A stretch of 64,000 nucleotides of DNA from assembly GCF_900176885.1 (NCBI RefSeq), contig NZ_LT839648.1:1708947-1772946 (forward strand). Direction: 5' to 3'. Below the pieces are notes generated by a model that had not been told where the DNA came from, ran no database searches, and saw nothing but the letters and a program-made list of their open reading frames with translations. Shown piece after piece: positions 28,514 through 37,655 of this stretch (position 1 is its first letter; every line of letters begins with the position of its first letter). The position numbers were made by a program, and so were the translations under genes. The stretch comes from Oceanobacillus senegalensis (GTDB lineage Bacteria > Bacillota > Bacilli > Bacillales > Amphibacillaceae).

Positions 28514-29548
28514 TTATACATCTAAACTTTCTTGACCTAATTCTTCTGTTTCTTCAGGTTCATCATCTAGACCATAATGGTTACGTATTGCATAATGGAT
28601 CTCATCCATCATATCTGGATTCTCTTTTAGGAATTGCTTGGAATTCTCTCTTCCTTGTCCGAGTCTTTCTCCATTATAAGAATACCATGCACCACTTTTA
28701 TCAACGATATCTAAATTAGACCCAATATCAAGAATTTCCCCTTCTTTAGAAATACCTTGTCCGTACATAACATCTACTTCTGCTTGTTTAAATGGTGGTG
28801 CTACTTTATTTTTAACAACTTTAATTCTAGCCTTACTTCCGACAACATCATTACCTTGTTTCAATTGTTCTGCACGACGAACTTCAAGTCTGACAGAGGA
28901 ATAGAATTTAAGTGCACGCCCACCTGGTGTTGTTTCAGGGTTACCAAACATAACACCAACTTTTTCACGAATTTGGTTGATGAAAATAGCGGTTGTTTTA
29001 GATTTATTAATAGCACCAGATAGCTTTCTAAGGGCTTGTGACATTAATCGTGCTTGTAAGCCGACATGGGAGTCCCCCATCTCTCCCTCAATTTCTGCTT
29101 TCGGAACAAGTGCTGCAACCGAGTCCACAACAATGATATCAACCGCTCCACTACGTACCAATGCCTCTGCGATTTCTAAAGCCTGTTCACCTGTATCTGG
29201 TTGAGATAATAATAATTCATCAATATTTACACCTAATGCTCGTGCGTATATCGGATCGAGCGCATGCTCCGCATCAATGAAAGCCGCTTGTCCACCTTGT
29301 TTTTGTGCTTCAGCTATGGCATGTAATGCTACAGTTGTTTTACCAGAGGATTCTGGTCCATATATTTCTATAACTCTACCTCTTGGGTATCCACCAATTC
29401 CAAGGGCAACATCTAATGCTAATGATCCACTAGGGATGGTAGCAATTTTTTGCATTTCTTGTTCTCCAAGTTTCATAACCGATCCTTTACCAAATTGCTT
29501 CTCTATTTGCCTTAAAGCCATATCTAAAGCTTGCTTTTTATCACTCAA
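28514..29548 (-). CDS. recA: recombinase RecA
   Basis: 344 residues. Walker A is GPESSGKTT near residue 63, Walker [16 protein letters not shown], and the L2 loop region has [22 protein letters not shown]. It forms filaments on single-stranded DNA for strand exchange and triggers LexA self-cleavage. Two adjacent TTG codons (29551 and 29548) follow AAGGAGGTAGTC. Homologues begin MSDxxxAL, so 29548 is preferred. It is preceded by a promoter with a LexA box. Confidence 0.97.
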   Translation of the reverse strand: MSDKKQALDMALRQIEKQFGKGSVMKLGEQEMQKIATIPSGSLALDVALGIGGYPRGRVIEIYGPESSGKTTVALHAIAEAQKQGGQAAFIDAEHALDPIYARALGVNIDELLLSQPDTGEQALEIAEALVRSGAVDIIVVDSVAALVPKAEIEGEMGDSHVGLQARLMSQALRKLSGAINKSKTTAIFINQIREKVGVMFGNPETTPGGRALKFYSSVRLEVRRAEQLKQGNDVVGSKARIKVVKNKVAPPFKQAEVDVMYGQGISKEGEILDIGSNLDIVDKSGAWYSYNGERLGQGRENSKQFLKENPDMMDEIHYAIRNHYGLDDEPEETEELGQESLDV

Positions 29549-29578
29549 CAAGACTACCTCCTTAAATTAACTACATTC

Positions 29579-29607
29579 ATCATACAATGTTTTTCATATT
29601 TTAACAA
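29579..29607 (-). promoter_or_regulatory. sigma-A promoter of recA
   Basis: The minus strand has TTGTTA (29602-29607), a 17-base spacer and TATGAT (29579-29584). The -10 is about 30 bases before the TTG start. Confidence 0.75.
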
Positions 29608-29615
29608 GAAAAAAT

Positions 29616-29629
29616 CGAATAAACGTTCT
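29616..29629. promoter_or_regulatory. LexA (SOS) box upstream of recA
   Basis: CGAATAAACGTTCT matches the Bacillus consensus CGAACRNRYGTTCG at 12 of 14 positions and ends 8 bases upstream of the recA -35 box. It should place recA under LexA control. Confidence 0.75.
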
Positions 29630-29712
29630 TATATTTTAGATGGAAAAATAGAGCAAAAATTAAATTTCACTCTACTATTTCCCCCTCAAAATTTAAAAAC
29701 TAGCTTTACTCT

Positions 29713-30972
29713 TTAACTATTATTTGATTTTAAATAGTTTAAGATTATTTCTAAGCCTTTTAAAGTTGCTCTTCTTCTTACCATCTGACGATCACCAATA
29801 AACTCAAATTTTTGAACTGATTTATGCCCATTATGAGCTACAAATCCAATATATACGGTACCAACTTTTTTTCCTTCTACAGGATTAGGTCCTGCTACGC
29901 CAGTAAAACTAATACCTATATCTGAATCTAGTTTTTTAGTAACATTTTCTGCCATTTCAAGGGCACATTCCTCACTAACTGTGCCTTTTTCCGAAATTGT
30001 CACTTTCGACACCTCAAGCAAATCCTGCTTTACATTTGTATCATAGCAGACAATTCCACCACGACACACTTCAGATGCCCCCGAAACAGATATAAGTTTA
30101 TCGGTAAACATTCCGCCTGTTAAACTTTCGGCTACTGAAATGCTCTTATTTTGTTCTTTTAATAGATTGATGACTCTTTCTTCAATCTTTTGATCATTTA
30201 CCCCAAAAAAGTAATCACCAACTCTATCAAGAATAAGTTTTTTCGTATTTTCTAGTAAACCATCCGCTTCTCCATAGGATTCCGCCTTGGCTGTTAAGCG
30301 AATCACCACACCGTCATCTTGAGCCAATGGAGCAATCGTTGGATTTTGCTGTCGTTGGATGAGGTCACTCAATTCATGTTCTAATGTTGATTCACCGATG
30401 CCAATAAATTTTAATACGAGTGATTTAATAACATCTTGATTTCCGGTTAACTCATGTAAATATGGTAACACTTCATTGGTTACTAGATCCTTCATTTCTC
30501 GAGGTACACCAGGTAGAAAAATCCATGTTTTGGAGTCATGAGTTACAATCATACCTGGAGCCATTCCTTGCTTATTAAATAGAACTTTACTACCTTTAAA
30601 TACACGTGCCTGTTTTCGGTTATTCGGAGTCATTGCCTGACTTTTCCTTGTGAAGTAACTTTCTATTTTTTCCATAGATGCTGCATGCTCTTCCATTTCC
30701 AACCCACTGATTAACTGAAAAGCCTCTCGTGTTAAATCATCTTCGGTTGGGCCAAGTCCACCGGTAACAAAAATAATATTGGCTCTTCTTTGTGCCTGCT
30801 CAAAAGTATCTTTTACACGATGGATATTATCTCCTACAACTGCATGATGATAAACATTAATACCCATGGATGCAAGCTTATCTGACATCCATTGTGCATT
30901 CGTATTAGCAATTTGTCCTAAAAGCAATTCAGTTCCAACAGCAATAATTTCCGCATTAAATTCTTTTGTCAT
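29713..30972 (-). CDS. cinA: CinA-family competence/damage-inducible protein
   Basis: 419 residues. The N-terminal molybdopterin-binding-like domain (AVGTELLLGQIANTNAQW, FVTGGLGPTEDDLTREA) is fused to a C-terminal nicotinamide-nucleotide amidase-type domain (SVAESLTGGMFTDKLISV, GISFTGVAGPNPVEGKKVG). In other bacteria the C-terminal domain deamidates NMN, and the N-terminal one hydrolyses ADP-ribose. It overlaps pgsA by 4 bases (ATGA) and lies upstream of recA, the arrangement known for naturally competent Gram-positives. Confidence 0.95.
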   Translation of the reverse strand: MTKEFNAEIIAVGTELLLGQIANTNAQWMSDKLASMGINVYHHAVVGDNIHRVKDTFEQAQRRANIIFVTGGLGPTEDDLTREAFQLISGLEMEEHAASMEKIESYFTRKSQAMTPNNRKQARVFKGSKVLFNKQGMAPGMIVTHDSKTWIFLPGVPREMKDLVTNEVLPYLHELTGNQDVIKSLVLKFIGIGESTLEHELSDLIQRQQNPTIAPLAQDDGVVIRLTAKAESYGEADGLLENTKKLILDRVGDYFFGVNDQKIEERVINLLKEQNKSISVAESLTGGMFTDKLISVSGASEVCRGGIVCYDTNVKQDLLEVSKVTISEKGTVSEECALEMAENVTKKLDSDIGISFTGVAGPNPVEGKKVGTVYIGFVAHNGHKSVQKFEFIGDRQMVRRRATLKGLEIILNYLKSNNS

Positions 30973-31547
30973 TTAGAATCCCTCATTACATGCCAATTTT
31001 TTATAAAATATTCAAGACCAGACCATATGGTAAAGAATAATGAAATATATAACATCATTATACCAAATGGGAAGTCAATATAGGAAAATGGAAAATTATG
31101 TAGTAACAACACTGCAATTGCAACCATTTGTGTTGCTGTTTTGATTTTCCCCATACTTCCAGCGGCTAATACAATTCCTTCACCAGCAGCAACGAGCCTG
31201 AGCCCTGTCACTGCAAATTCTCGACTTATAATAATAATCACAACCCATGCAGGTGCAACTCCCATTTCAACTAGTAATATTAATGCTGCTGATACAAGTA
31301 ATTTATCAGCTAGTGGATCTAAAAACTTTCCAAGATTTGTGACAAGGTTATACTTTCTAGCATAATAACCATCGACCCAGTCTGTTCCTGAAGCAATAAT
31401 AAAAATAAGTGCAGCTATAAAATGTGCTATCGGAAGCTCATTACTACCAATATTCCAAGTACCCCAATCAAATGGAACAGTTAATAAAAAAATAAAAATT
31501 GGAATAAGCAATATTCTTGATATAGTAAGTTTATTAGGTAAATTCAT
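30969..31547 (-). CDS. pgsA: CDP-diacylglycerol-glycerol-3-phosphate 3-phosphatidyltransferase
   Basis: 192-residue membrane enzyme that makes phosphatidylglycerol phosphate, the committed step to phosphatidylglycerol. The CDP-alcohol phosphatidyltransferase motif is complete (DWVDGYYARKYNLVTNLG then FLDPLADK, about 57-83). About five hydrophobic segments are visible. The stop overlaps the cinA start. Confidence 0.96.
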   Translation of the reverse strand: MNLPNKLTISRILLIPIFIFLLTVPFDWGTWNIGSNELPIAHFIAALIFIIASGTDWVDGYYARKYNLVTNLGKFLDPLADKLLVSAALILLVEMGVAPAWVVIIIISREFAVTGLRLVAAGEGIVLAAGSMGKIKTATQMVAIAVLLLHNFPFSYIDFPFGIMMLYISLFFTIWSGLEYFIKNWHVMRDSK

Positions 31548-31606
31548 ATGTCATTTCCTTCCTATTTAAGATATGAAGCAATAAAACTTTACGTCCTAAT
31601 AATATG

Positions 31607-31640
31607 ATAAACCCTTCCAAAATCATAATAGGAAGGGTTT
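31607..31640 (-). terminator. probable terminator after the rodZ-like gene
   Basis: AAACCCTTCC and GGAAGGGTTT form a perfect 10-bp stem. On the minus strand the following T-run is short, so termination may be partial, allowing some read-through into pgsA. Confidence 0.6.
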
Positions 31641-31661
31641 CTAAAAGGCAGGCATTTTTAC

Positions 31662-32615
31662 TTATTCTGTCTCCTTGATCATATTAATCCGTAATCTTTG
31701 GTGTACATAGTCATTTGGATTAACAGGATATTCCAGTTCCACACCATTAATGGTAATAGTTAAATCAGGAGCATTCCCAACGTTAAAGAAAATTTGATCT
31801 GTATCCGTTATTTCTAACTCTAACGGAGAGTTATCACTGACAAAGTTTTCACTGACTAGTGTTTCATCACCAGTTTTTACATCGAGCCAGGTATTTCCAG
31901 TTGTTTCTAATACAACTGATACTTCCTCACTTACACCCCTTAATTCAAGTGTAGACTCCGGACTTTTTCCTGTACCTTCTTCTACAACCTCAATTTCTAC
32001 TCGTGATGGCTCTTCTACCTCATCTTCTGTATTAGCTCCATTTCCTAGATTTTCTTCACCTGGAGATTCTTCCTTGTTCGAAGGCTCTTCCTCATTTTGT
32101 TCATTATCCTCTGTATCGTCAGCTACCGAACCTTCGTTATTATCTCCTCCATCTGGATTGTTAATGATTATTTCATTATCTTGTAGTTCATCTTCCCCAG
32201 AGGTATCATTATTAGCACCTGACATACCATTCCAGAAATACCAAAACACAAACAAAATACCTATTACTAGTAATACGACAATAACAGTAGGAAAGACCGA
32301 GAATATCTTCGTGTTTTTTTCGACATTACTTTCCTTTCTAGTACGTTCCATACGACTGTATTGTACGACTGAATCATCTTCTGTTTTAGGTATTTCCTCT
32401 TTATGTTCCTCTAATAAATCACTTGGGTCTATACCGACTGCATTAGCATATTCCTTAATAAATGCCCTTGCGTAAAATTTTCCTGGAAGAATTTCTAGTT
32501 TTCCTTCTTCAATTGCCGTTAAATATCTTTTTTGTATTTTGGTTATCTCTTGCAACTCATCTAATGATAATTCTTTTGAGACTCTAGCCTCTTTAAGCTT
32601 TGCCCCTATATCCAT
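31662..32615 (-). CDS. RodZ-like helix-turn-helix membrane protein (YmfM family)
   Basis: 317 residues. The N-terminal Xre-type HTH (LDELQEITKIQKRYLTAIEEG) is followed by a charged stretch, one transmembrane helix near residue 115 (TVIVVLLVIGILFVFWYFW), an unusually acidic Asp/Glu/Asn-rich linker (about 140-210) and a C-terminal RodZ beta domain. RodZ proteins link MreB filaments to cell-wall synthesis. ATG at 32615 lies 6 bases after GGAAGGTG. It follows ymfK by 18 bases. Confidence 0.88.
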   Translation of the reverse strand: MDIGAKLKEARVSKELSLDELQEITKIQKRYLTAIEEGKLEILPGKFYARAFIKEYANAVGIDPSDLLEEHKEEIPKTEDDSVVQYSRMERTRKESNVEKNTKIFSVFPTVIVVLLVIGILFVFWYFWNGMSGANNDTSGEDELQDNEIIINNPDGGDNNEGSVADDTEDNEQNEEEPSNKEESPGEENLGNGANTEDEVEEPSRVEIEVVEEGTGKSPESTLELRGVSEEVSVVLETTGNTWLDVKTGDETLVSENFVSDNSPLELEITDTDQIFFNVGNAPDLTITINGVELEYPVNPNDYVHQRLRINMIKETE

Positions 32616-32633
32616 TAAAAACACCTTCCGTTT

Positions 32634-33425
32634 TTAGAAATCGAACATAGAAAAACCACTTTCTTCACTAAATTGCTGCTTTTCAAGTGTTTCATATGTA
32701 ATTTCCTCTTCTTCATGACTTCGTAACTCTATAAAATAATCAAAATCATCCAGCGTATATTCCGTTGTTTGAACAAAAATATCTGGATGTTCAACGACTT
32801 TTACTGCAGGTAATTGCATGATTTCGCGAACTAATTGCCAATGCTTTTCATTCGCTCTTCTTGTGGAGACAATCCCATCCATGATGTAAATGGTGTCAAC
32901 ATTATATTCTCCCTCAATCAGTTTACTTCTAACCGTTTGTTTGAGCATCGTACTAGAAACAAATAGCCAACGTTTATTAGCACATACACTTGCAGCAACA
33001 ACAGACTCCGTTTTTCCAACACGTGGCATTCCACGAATTCCGATTAATTTGTGATCATTTTGTTTAAAAAGTTCGGCCATAAAATCAACTAACAGACCTA
33101 ATTCATCTCGAACAAATCGAAATGTTTTCCGGTCATCTACATCGGTATGTATATACTTCCCGTGTCTGACTGCCATTTTATCTTTTAATTTTGGTTTGCG
33201 AACTTTTGTTACCTTAATGGTTTCCATCATTTGTAAAATAGTTTTTAGACGAATAATATTTTCATCAAATTCGGAACGAAGAAGCATACCCCTTCTTGAA
33301 TTCTCAACACCGTTAATGGTTGTTATATTAATGGAAAGCATCCCAAGTAGTGATGATATTTCCCCTAATAAACCGGGTCTGTCATTTTGAATTTCGTATT
33401 CAAGATACCACTCTTTTGTTTCCAT
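32634..33425 (-). CDS. ymfK: YmfK family protein, ACT-like domain plus P-loop
   Basis: 263 residues, the DUF3388 family of spore formers, with no established function. The N-terminus looks like an ACT domain (YLEYEIQNDRPGLLGEISSL), which in other proteins binds amino acids. Around residue 130 a P-loop appears (GIRGMPRVGKTESVVAASV). The acidic C-terminus ends MFDF. The pairing suggests a ligand-gated NTPase, but this is inference. It is probably co-transcribed with the rodZ-like gene. Confidence 0.85.
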   Translation of the reverse strand: METKEWYLEYEIQNDRPGLLGEISSLLGMLSINITTINGVENSRRGMLLRSEFDENIIRLKTILQMMETIKVTKVRKPKLKDKMAVRHGKYIHTDVDDRKTFRFVRDELGLLVDFMAELFKQNDHKLIGIRGMPRVGKTESVVAASVCANKRWLFVSSTMLKQTVRSKLIEGEYNVDTIYIMDGIVSTRRANEKHWQLVREIMQLPAVKVVEHPDIFVQTTEYTLDDFDYFIELRSHEEEEITYETLEKQQFSEESGFSMFDF

Positions 33426-33775
33426 GATAAACCCCTTTTCGTCTTAAAAAAGTTGTAATAAAATTAAAATACATACTTAGATTATGCTACCTAATCCTAT
33501 ATATAAATGCAATATAAGGTTATACAAAAGTACGGGTGAAAATGACAATATGAGTGTGTGTCACTGACGGAGTGTTCCTTAACCTGTAGTAACGTAGAAC
33601 TCAACACAACACTTGCTAGCCCGCTCCTTATGTACCACACATGCTATATCTATCATAAATGATTTTTCTTATAGTGAAAAGATTTAACTTATACTTTTAC
33701 CAATTTCTCCAAGGGTTAAAGAAAGAAAAAGAAGCTGTACCTCTTGGAGTATACAGCTTCTGATAGGTTTATTGT
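33426..33775. other. ymfJ-ymfK intergenic region
   Basis: 350 bases holding the ymfJ terminator at its left end. The middle (33540-33650) is less AT-rich than usual and contains CAGGTTAAGG on the minus strand, a string also found at 37593-37602 before ftsK's terminator. No open frame with a ribosome-binding site is visible. Confidence 0.35.
33718..33759 (-). terminator. Rho-independent terminator of ymfJ
   Basis: AGAAGCTGTA and TACAGCTTCT form a perfect 10-bp stem with a 12-base loop; on the minus strand TTTTCTTTC follows. It lies 17 bases after the ymfJ stop. Confidence 0.85.
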
Positions 33776-34027
33776 TTATTTAGCGTTCTGAACAAGTTTT
33801 ACCATGGTGCTAGCGATAGCTTGTTGTTCTTGTTCAGATGCAGCATTCCAAAGTTCTTTTAAAACTGATTCTTCTTTGTTTTTTGCATCCACATTTTGCG
33901 CTAAGTAATCGCCTACCTCAGCAGCGATACTCGTAATGGTTTGCTGATCCATACCTTGCTGTTGTGCCTGTTGTAAGCGGTTTGATAAAAAGCCTTTCCA
34001 TGTGTCGAAATTATCAAGAACTGACAT
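33776..34027 (-). CDS. ymfJ: DUF3243 small protein YmfJ
   Basis: 83-residue, Gln-rich, all-helical acidic protein with no membrane segment (DNFDTWKGFLSNRLQQAQ; TSIAAEVGDYLAQNVD). The family is conserved in Bacillaceae at this locus. Its function is unknown to me. A good AAGGAGG lies before the ATG, and the gene has its own terminator. Confidence 0.88.
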   Translation of the reverse strand: MSVLDNFDTWKGFLSNRLQQAQQQGMDQQTITSIAAEVGDYLAQNVDAKNKEESVLKELWNAASEQEQQAIASTMVKLVQNAK

Positions 34028-34101
34028 ACATCTGCCTCCTTGGATTTATTACACGTATAGTATTTGAAAGTAATGTTTAAATATACATGGAAAATTTCTA
34101 A

Positions 34102-34818
34102 TTACCATCCACCTGTAATGTTAAGAATCTCCCCTTGGATATAGCTCGAGCGTTGATCCAGCAAAAAACTTACGGTATGGGCAACCTCATCCGGAGAACC
34201 AGCACGATTCATCGGTATTTCCATATATATAGATGACCTTTCCTCATCAGATAAATGACTGTTCATCTTTGTATCAATAAATCCAGGACTAATAGCATTA
34301 ACGGAAATACCATTCGGTGCAACTTCTTTAGCTAAAGCCTTCACAAAAGTATTTTGTGCACCCTTTACAGTAGAATAAACTACCTCCAAGCTTGCACCAA
34401 TATCTCCCCATATCGAGGTAATAAAGATGATTTTACCGAAGCTTTGTTGAATCATATTTGATAAAACAGATTGCGTAATCCTCCAAGGAGCTTTCACATG
34501 AATATTAAGCATTTGGTTCAGTACTTCTTCAGGTGTTTCCTGGAATAAACCATAATATGCTTTCCCACTTGCAAAAATAACTCCGTCAACATGAAAGGTA
34601 ACATGTTTTAGGAATTCTTCTATTTCCACCACATTGCCTAAATCAGCTTGTATGACACTTAAAATTCCTTTATCATTTATCTCTCTTCTTAAATCACGAA
34701 TGGCTTTTGAATTACGATGATAGTGTAGAATTAACTGGTATCCTTCTTCAGACAATCTTTTCACTATCGCTTTTCCTATATCCCCACTTGCACCAATAAT
34801 TAATATGTTTTTATCCAT
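34102..34818 (-). CDS. ymfI: short-chain dehydrogenase/reductase YmfI
   Basis: 238-residue SDR. The NAD(P) motif is GASGDIG at residues 9-15, with the active-site Ser in FITSIWG and Tyr-Lys in VYSTVKGA. The C-terminus ends GEILNITGGW. It is often annotated as 3-oxoacyl-ACP reductase by similarity to FabG; the true substrate is unknown. It starts 8 bases after ymfH, so the ymfF-ymfH-ymfI cluster is one transcription unit. Confidence 0.9.
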   Translation of the reverse strand: MDKNILIIGASGDIGKAIVKRLSEEGYQLILHYHRNSKAIRDLRREINDKGILSVIQADLGNVVEIEEFLKHVTFHVDGVIFASGKAYYGLFQETPEEVLNQMLNIHVKAPWRITQSVLSNMIQQSFGKIIFITSIWGDIGASLEVVYSTVKGAQNTFVKALAKEVAPNGISVNAISPGFIDTKMNSHLSDEERSSIYMEIPMNRAGSPDEVAHTVSFLLDQRSSYIQGEILNITGGW

Positions 34819-34826
34819 TTTTTCTC

Positions 34827-36110
34827 CTACTCAGCAGTAATTGTACAAACTGCTAATCGATCTTCTTCAATCCAATGTTGTAAAAAGTCATTCGCTTCAT
34901 TCAATTCTAGGGACTGGATATTCGGTATAATATCAAATAAATCGATGTCAGAAGTATGGTAATGAATATATTTATTTGCCATAAATTCTAAGGAATTCAT
35001 GGAACGCAATAACCGTCCTATTTTCTTTTTCTTCATTCGTTCAAAATCTTCTTCAGATAATGTTTGATCCTTCGTGGACAATAATAAACTCTTTACCTTT
35101 TCAGCAAATTTTTCCGGATTTTCTGTATTACTGCCAATGAATGAATAGCCAAAGTTTTTATCTAATGTTGTTTCAAAATAAAAACTGCTATCAATTAATT
35201 TGTCTTGATAAAGTTCTTGATAGAAAGAGCCACCTTTTGAAAAATAAAAATCCATCAGCATATTTTGCAGTAAATCTTTTTTAAGAAACGCTTCTCCACT
35301 TAATTTATTAGATGACTCTTTTATTCCAACGGTACACTTTGGTATGGATACTGGCATCGTAATTTTATAGTCCTTTTTCGCTACATTTTTCGGCTCTTCT
35401 GGAAAACTACGTTGTAATTCCTCCATCTTTTCAAATTCTTTATTCGCCTGATTATTTTTAATTAATTGCATCATTTTATCTGGATCAAAATGACCAGCTA
35501 TAAATAATGTCATGTTTTCAGGATGATAAAACGTATGATAACAAGTATACAAATCATCTTTCGTTATTTTACTAATGGATTCCACCGTACCTGCAATATC
35601 AATATTTACTGGATGATTCTGAAACAATGCCTTAATGGTTCCCATAAAAGATTGCCAATCTGGTTGGTCGTCATACATCTTAATTTCTTGTCCGATTATC
35701 CCTTTTTCTTTCTCCACAGACTGCTCTGAAAAATAAGGGTCCTGAACAAAATCAATTAATGTTTCTACATTTTTCTCAATATGATTAGTAGCTGAAAAAA
35801 GATATGCTGTTTTTGTGAAAGAAGTAAAGGCATTGGCTGAAGCACCTTGTTTTCCAAAATCGGCAAATACATCATGATCTTCTTTTTCAAAAAGTTTATG
35901 TTCTAGGAAATGGGCTATCCCCTCAGGAACTGTTATCTCTTCCGTTTCACCAATTGGAACAAATGTCTGATCAATAGAACCATAATCCGTAGAAAAAATA
36001 CCATATGTTTTAGACATCTCAGGCTTTGGTAATAAAAAAACCGTTAGACCATTATCCAGTTTCTCTGTATAAAGTGTTTCTGCTATGTGATCATACGATT
36101 GTTTATTCAT
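34827..36110 (-). CDS. ymfH: M16-family zinc peptidase YmfH
   Basis: 427 residues. The inverted zinc motif HFLEHKLFE (HxxEH) lies near residue 67, so this is the catalytic member of the pair. M16 enzymes work as two halves, and YmfF next door lacks the motif; the two probably pair as a heterodimer. AAGGAGG precedes the ATG, which overlaps the ymfF stop by one base (TAATG), implying coupled translation. Confidence 0.92.
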   Translation of the reverse strand: MNKQSYDHIAETLYTEKLDNGLTVFLLPKPEMSKTYGIFSTDYGSIDQTFVPIGETEEITVPEGIAHFLEHKLFEKEDHDVFADFGKQGASANAFTSFTKTAYLFSATNHIEKNVETLIDFVQDPYFSEQSVEKEKGIIGQEIKMYDDQPDWQSFMGTIKALFQNHPVNIDIAGTVESISKITKDDLYTCYHTFYHPENMTLFIAGHFDPDKMMQLIKNNQANKEFEKMEELQRSFPEEPKNVAKKDYKITMPVSIPKCTVGIKESSNKLSGEAFLKKDLLQNMLMDFYFSKGGSFYQELYQDKLIDSSFYFETTLDKNFGYSFIGSNTENPEKFAEKVKSLLLSTKDQTLSEEDFERMKKKKIGRLLRSMNSLEFMANKYIHYHTSDIDLFDIIPNIQSLELNEANDFLQHWIEEDRLAVCTITAE

Positions 36111-37390
36111 TATGATTGGCCTCCTTCGCTCGTTAATAAATAAACCGTATCCTCTTGAATTTTCTGAGCTACCGCAATTACTTCCTCTTTTTTTACTTCC
36201 TTTATGCGGGTTAACAGCTCATTCGGAGAAATTTCTGTCCCGCCAATCACTTGTTGGTAAAGTAATTCAATTATTCCTTGAGGATGATCCATCGTTTCTA
36301 ATAATTGGTTAATAATTAACTCTTTGGTCTCATTTAACTGTTCCTCTGTAATATCACCATTTTTCATGGCAGTCATCTGTTCTCTAATAATATCCCTTGC
36401 TTTTTCAAAGTTTTCTGGTGCAATTCCACTGAAAACAAATAACAATCCTTTATGACTTTCCATTTTGGAAGATGCATAGTAAGCTAAGCTATTCTTTTCC
36501 CTGACATTGATAAATAATTTGGAGCTAGGGAAACTTCCAAAAATCCCGTTAAATACTTGTAACGCTGGATAATCTTTATCTTTATAACGTATATTTGTTC
36601 GGTAGCCAATATGAAGTTTCGCCTGTTGAACATTTTCAGTCTCTATTATCTCATTGGATTGAACATCTTCGGGTTCATCTAAAGCAACTGTTATTTGCTT
36701 TGAAGTTTCATTTCTTTTTATGTTCGAAGTAATTAAATTCCGCATTTCTTCCTCATTAAAATCGCCAAGCACATAAATATCAAACTGATCTTCCTGAAGT
36801 AATTGTTGATAATATTCATATAAACCTTCTGGTGTAAGGCTATTCAAATCATCTTCATAACCATGAACGTGGAGTTCGTATGGTTCCCCTTTACACATTT
36901 CATCAATTAAGCGCATGTTTGCGTACTGCATTTTATTATCCTTAATCGATGAAATTTTCTGTTTCAATGTTTCTACTTCCCGTTCAAAAGTTTGTTTATC
37001 AAAAGAATTATCCTTCACGTTTGGATTTAATAAAATCTCACTGAATAACGCAATACCTTCTTCGGTGATAGAGGATGTTTCCGGAAGATATTTTGGATTT
37101 GCTAGTTCTAAACGAAAAGTTAAAATATGGTTTTCCCCTTTTTTTCCACCGTCAACGGAAAGAACCGCACCATACAAATCGTCCAATTTTAACTGCAAAT
37201 CTTTTCTTGTAGGATAAGATTTCGTTCCTTGTTTTAAAATGTATGGTAATAGAGCCCGTTTTGTAACCGTTTCTCTATCCAAATGACCTCTCAACTTTGC
37301 AATAATATTTAATGTTTTATATTTTTTACTTTGAATAAAATGTATATGCATACCTTGTTCATCTAAACGTTTTTCCGTAATTTCCTGCAT
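36110..37390 (-). CDS. ymfF: M16-family non-catalytic partner YmfF
   Basis: 426 residues with the M16 fold. The HxxEH position is replaced by ALLPYILKQGTKSYPTRKDL, so zinc binding is lost. The C-terminal half keeps the partner-type sequence (LHIGYRTNIRYKDKDYPAL; NSLAYYASSKMES). It is likely the substrate-holding subunit for YmfH, by analogy with processing-peptidase pairs. It is the first gene of the ymfFHI unit. Confidence 0.9.
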   Translation of the reverse strand: MQEITEKRLDEQGMHIHFIQSKKYKTLNIIAKLRGHLDRETVTKRALLPYILKQGTKSYPTRKDLQLKLDDLYGAVLSVDGGKKGENHILTFRLELANPKYLPETSSITEEGIALFSEILLNPNVKDNSFDKQTFEREVETLKQKISSIKDNKMQYANMRLIDEMCKGEPYELHVHGYEDDLNSLTPEGLYEYYQQLLQEDQFDIYVLGDFNEEEMRNLITSNIKRNETSKQITVALDEPEDVQSNEIIETENVQQAKLHIGYRTNIRYKDKDYPALQVFNGIFGSFPSSKLFINVREKNSLAYYASSKMESHKGLLFVFSGIAPENFEKARDIIREQMTAMKNGDITEEQLNETKELIINQLLETMDHPQGIIELLYQQVIGGTEISPNELLTRIKEVKKEEVIAVAQKIQEDTVYLLTSEGGQS

Positions 37391-37610
37391 GTATGATCCT
37401 CCCAGAAAAAAATAGTTTTACTTATAGTATATTGCACAATTTTTCCATTTATCATCCATTATACGTGAAAAAATATGGAGTTGCTATGGTAACAAATTTG
37501 TTTTCCATTCAAAATATCATAAAGTGCGTCTTCAATCGGTGGGGGTTTTCCTTCATCCTCACATTTTTCCGCCATTTTTGAGGTGTAGTACTGCCCCTTA
37601 ACCTGCGATA

Positions 37611-37647
37611 AAAAGCGATATAGCTTAAGATTTGCTATACCGCTTTT
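37611..37647 (-). terminator. Rho-independent terminator of ftsK/spoIIIE
   Basis: The minus strand reads AAAAGCGGTATAGC, a 9-base loop, GCTATATCGCTTTTTAT. It starts 8 bases after the stop. Confidence 0.88.
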
Positions 37648-37655
37648 AATTTTAT

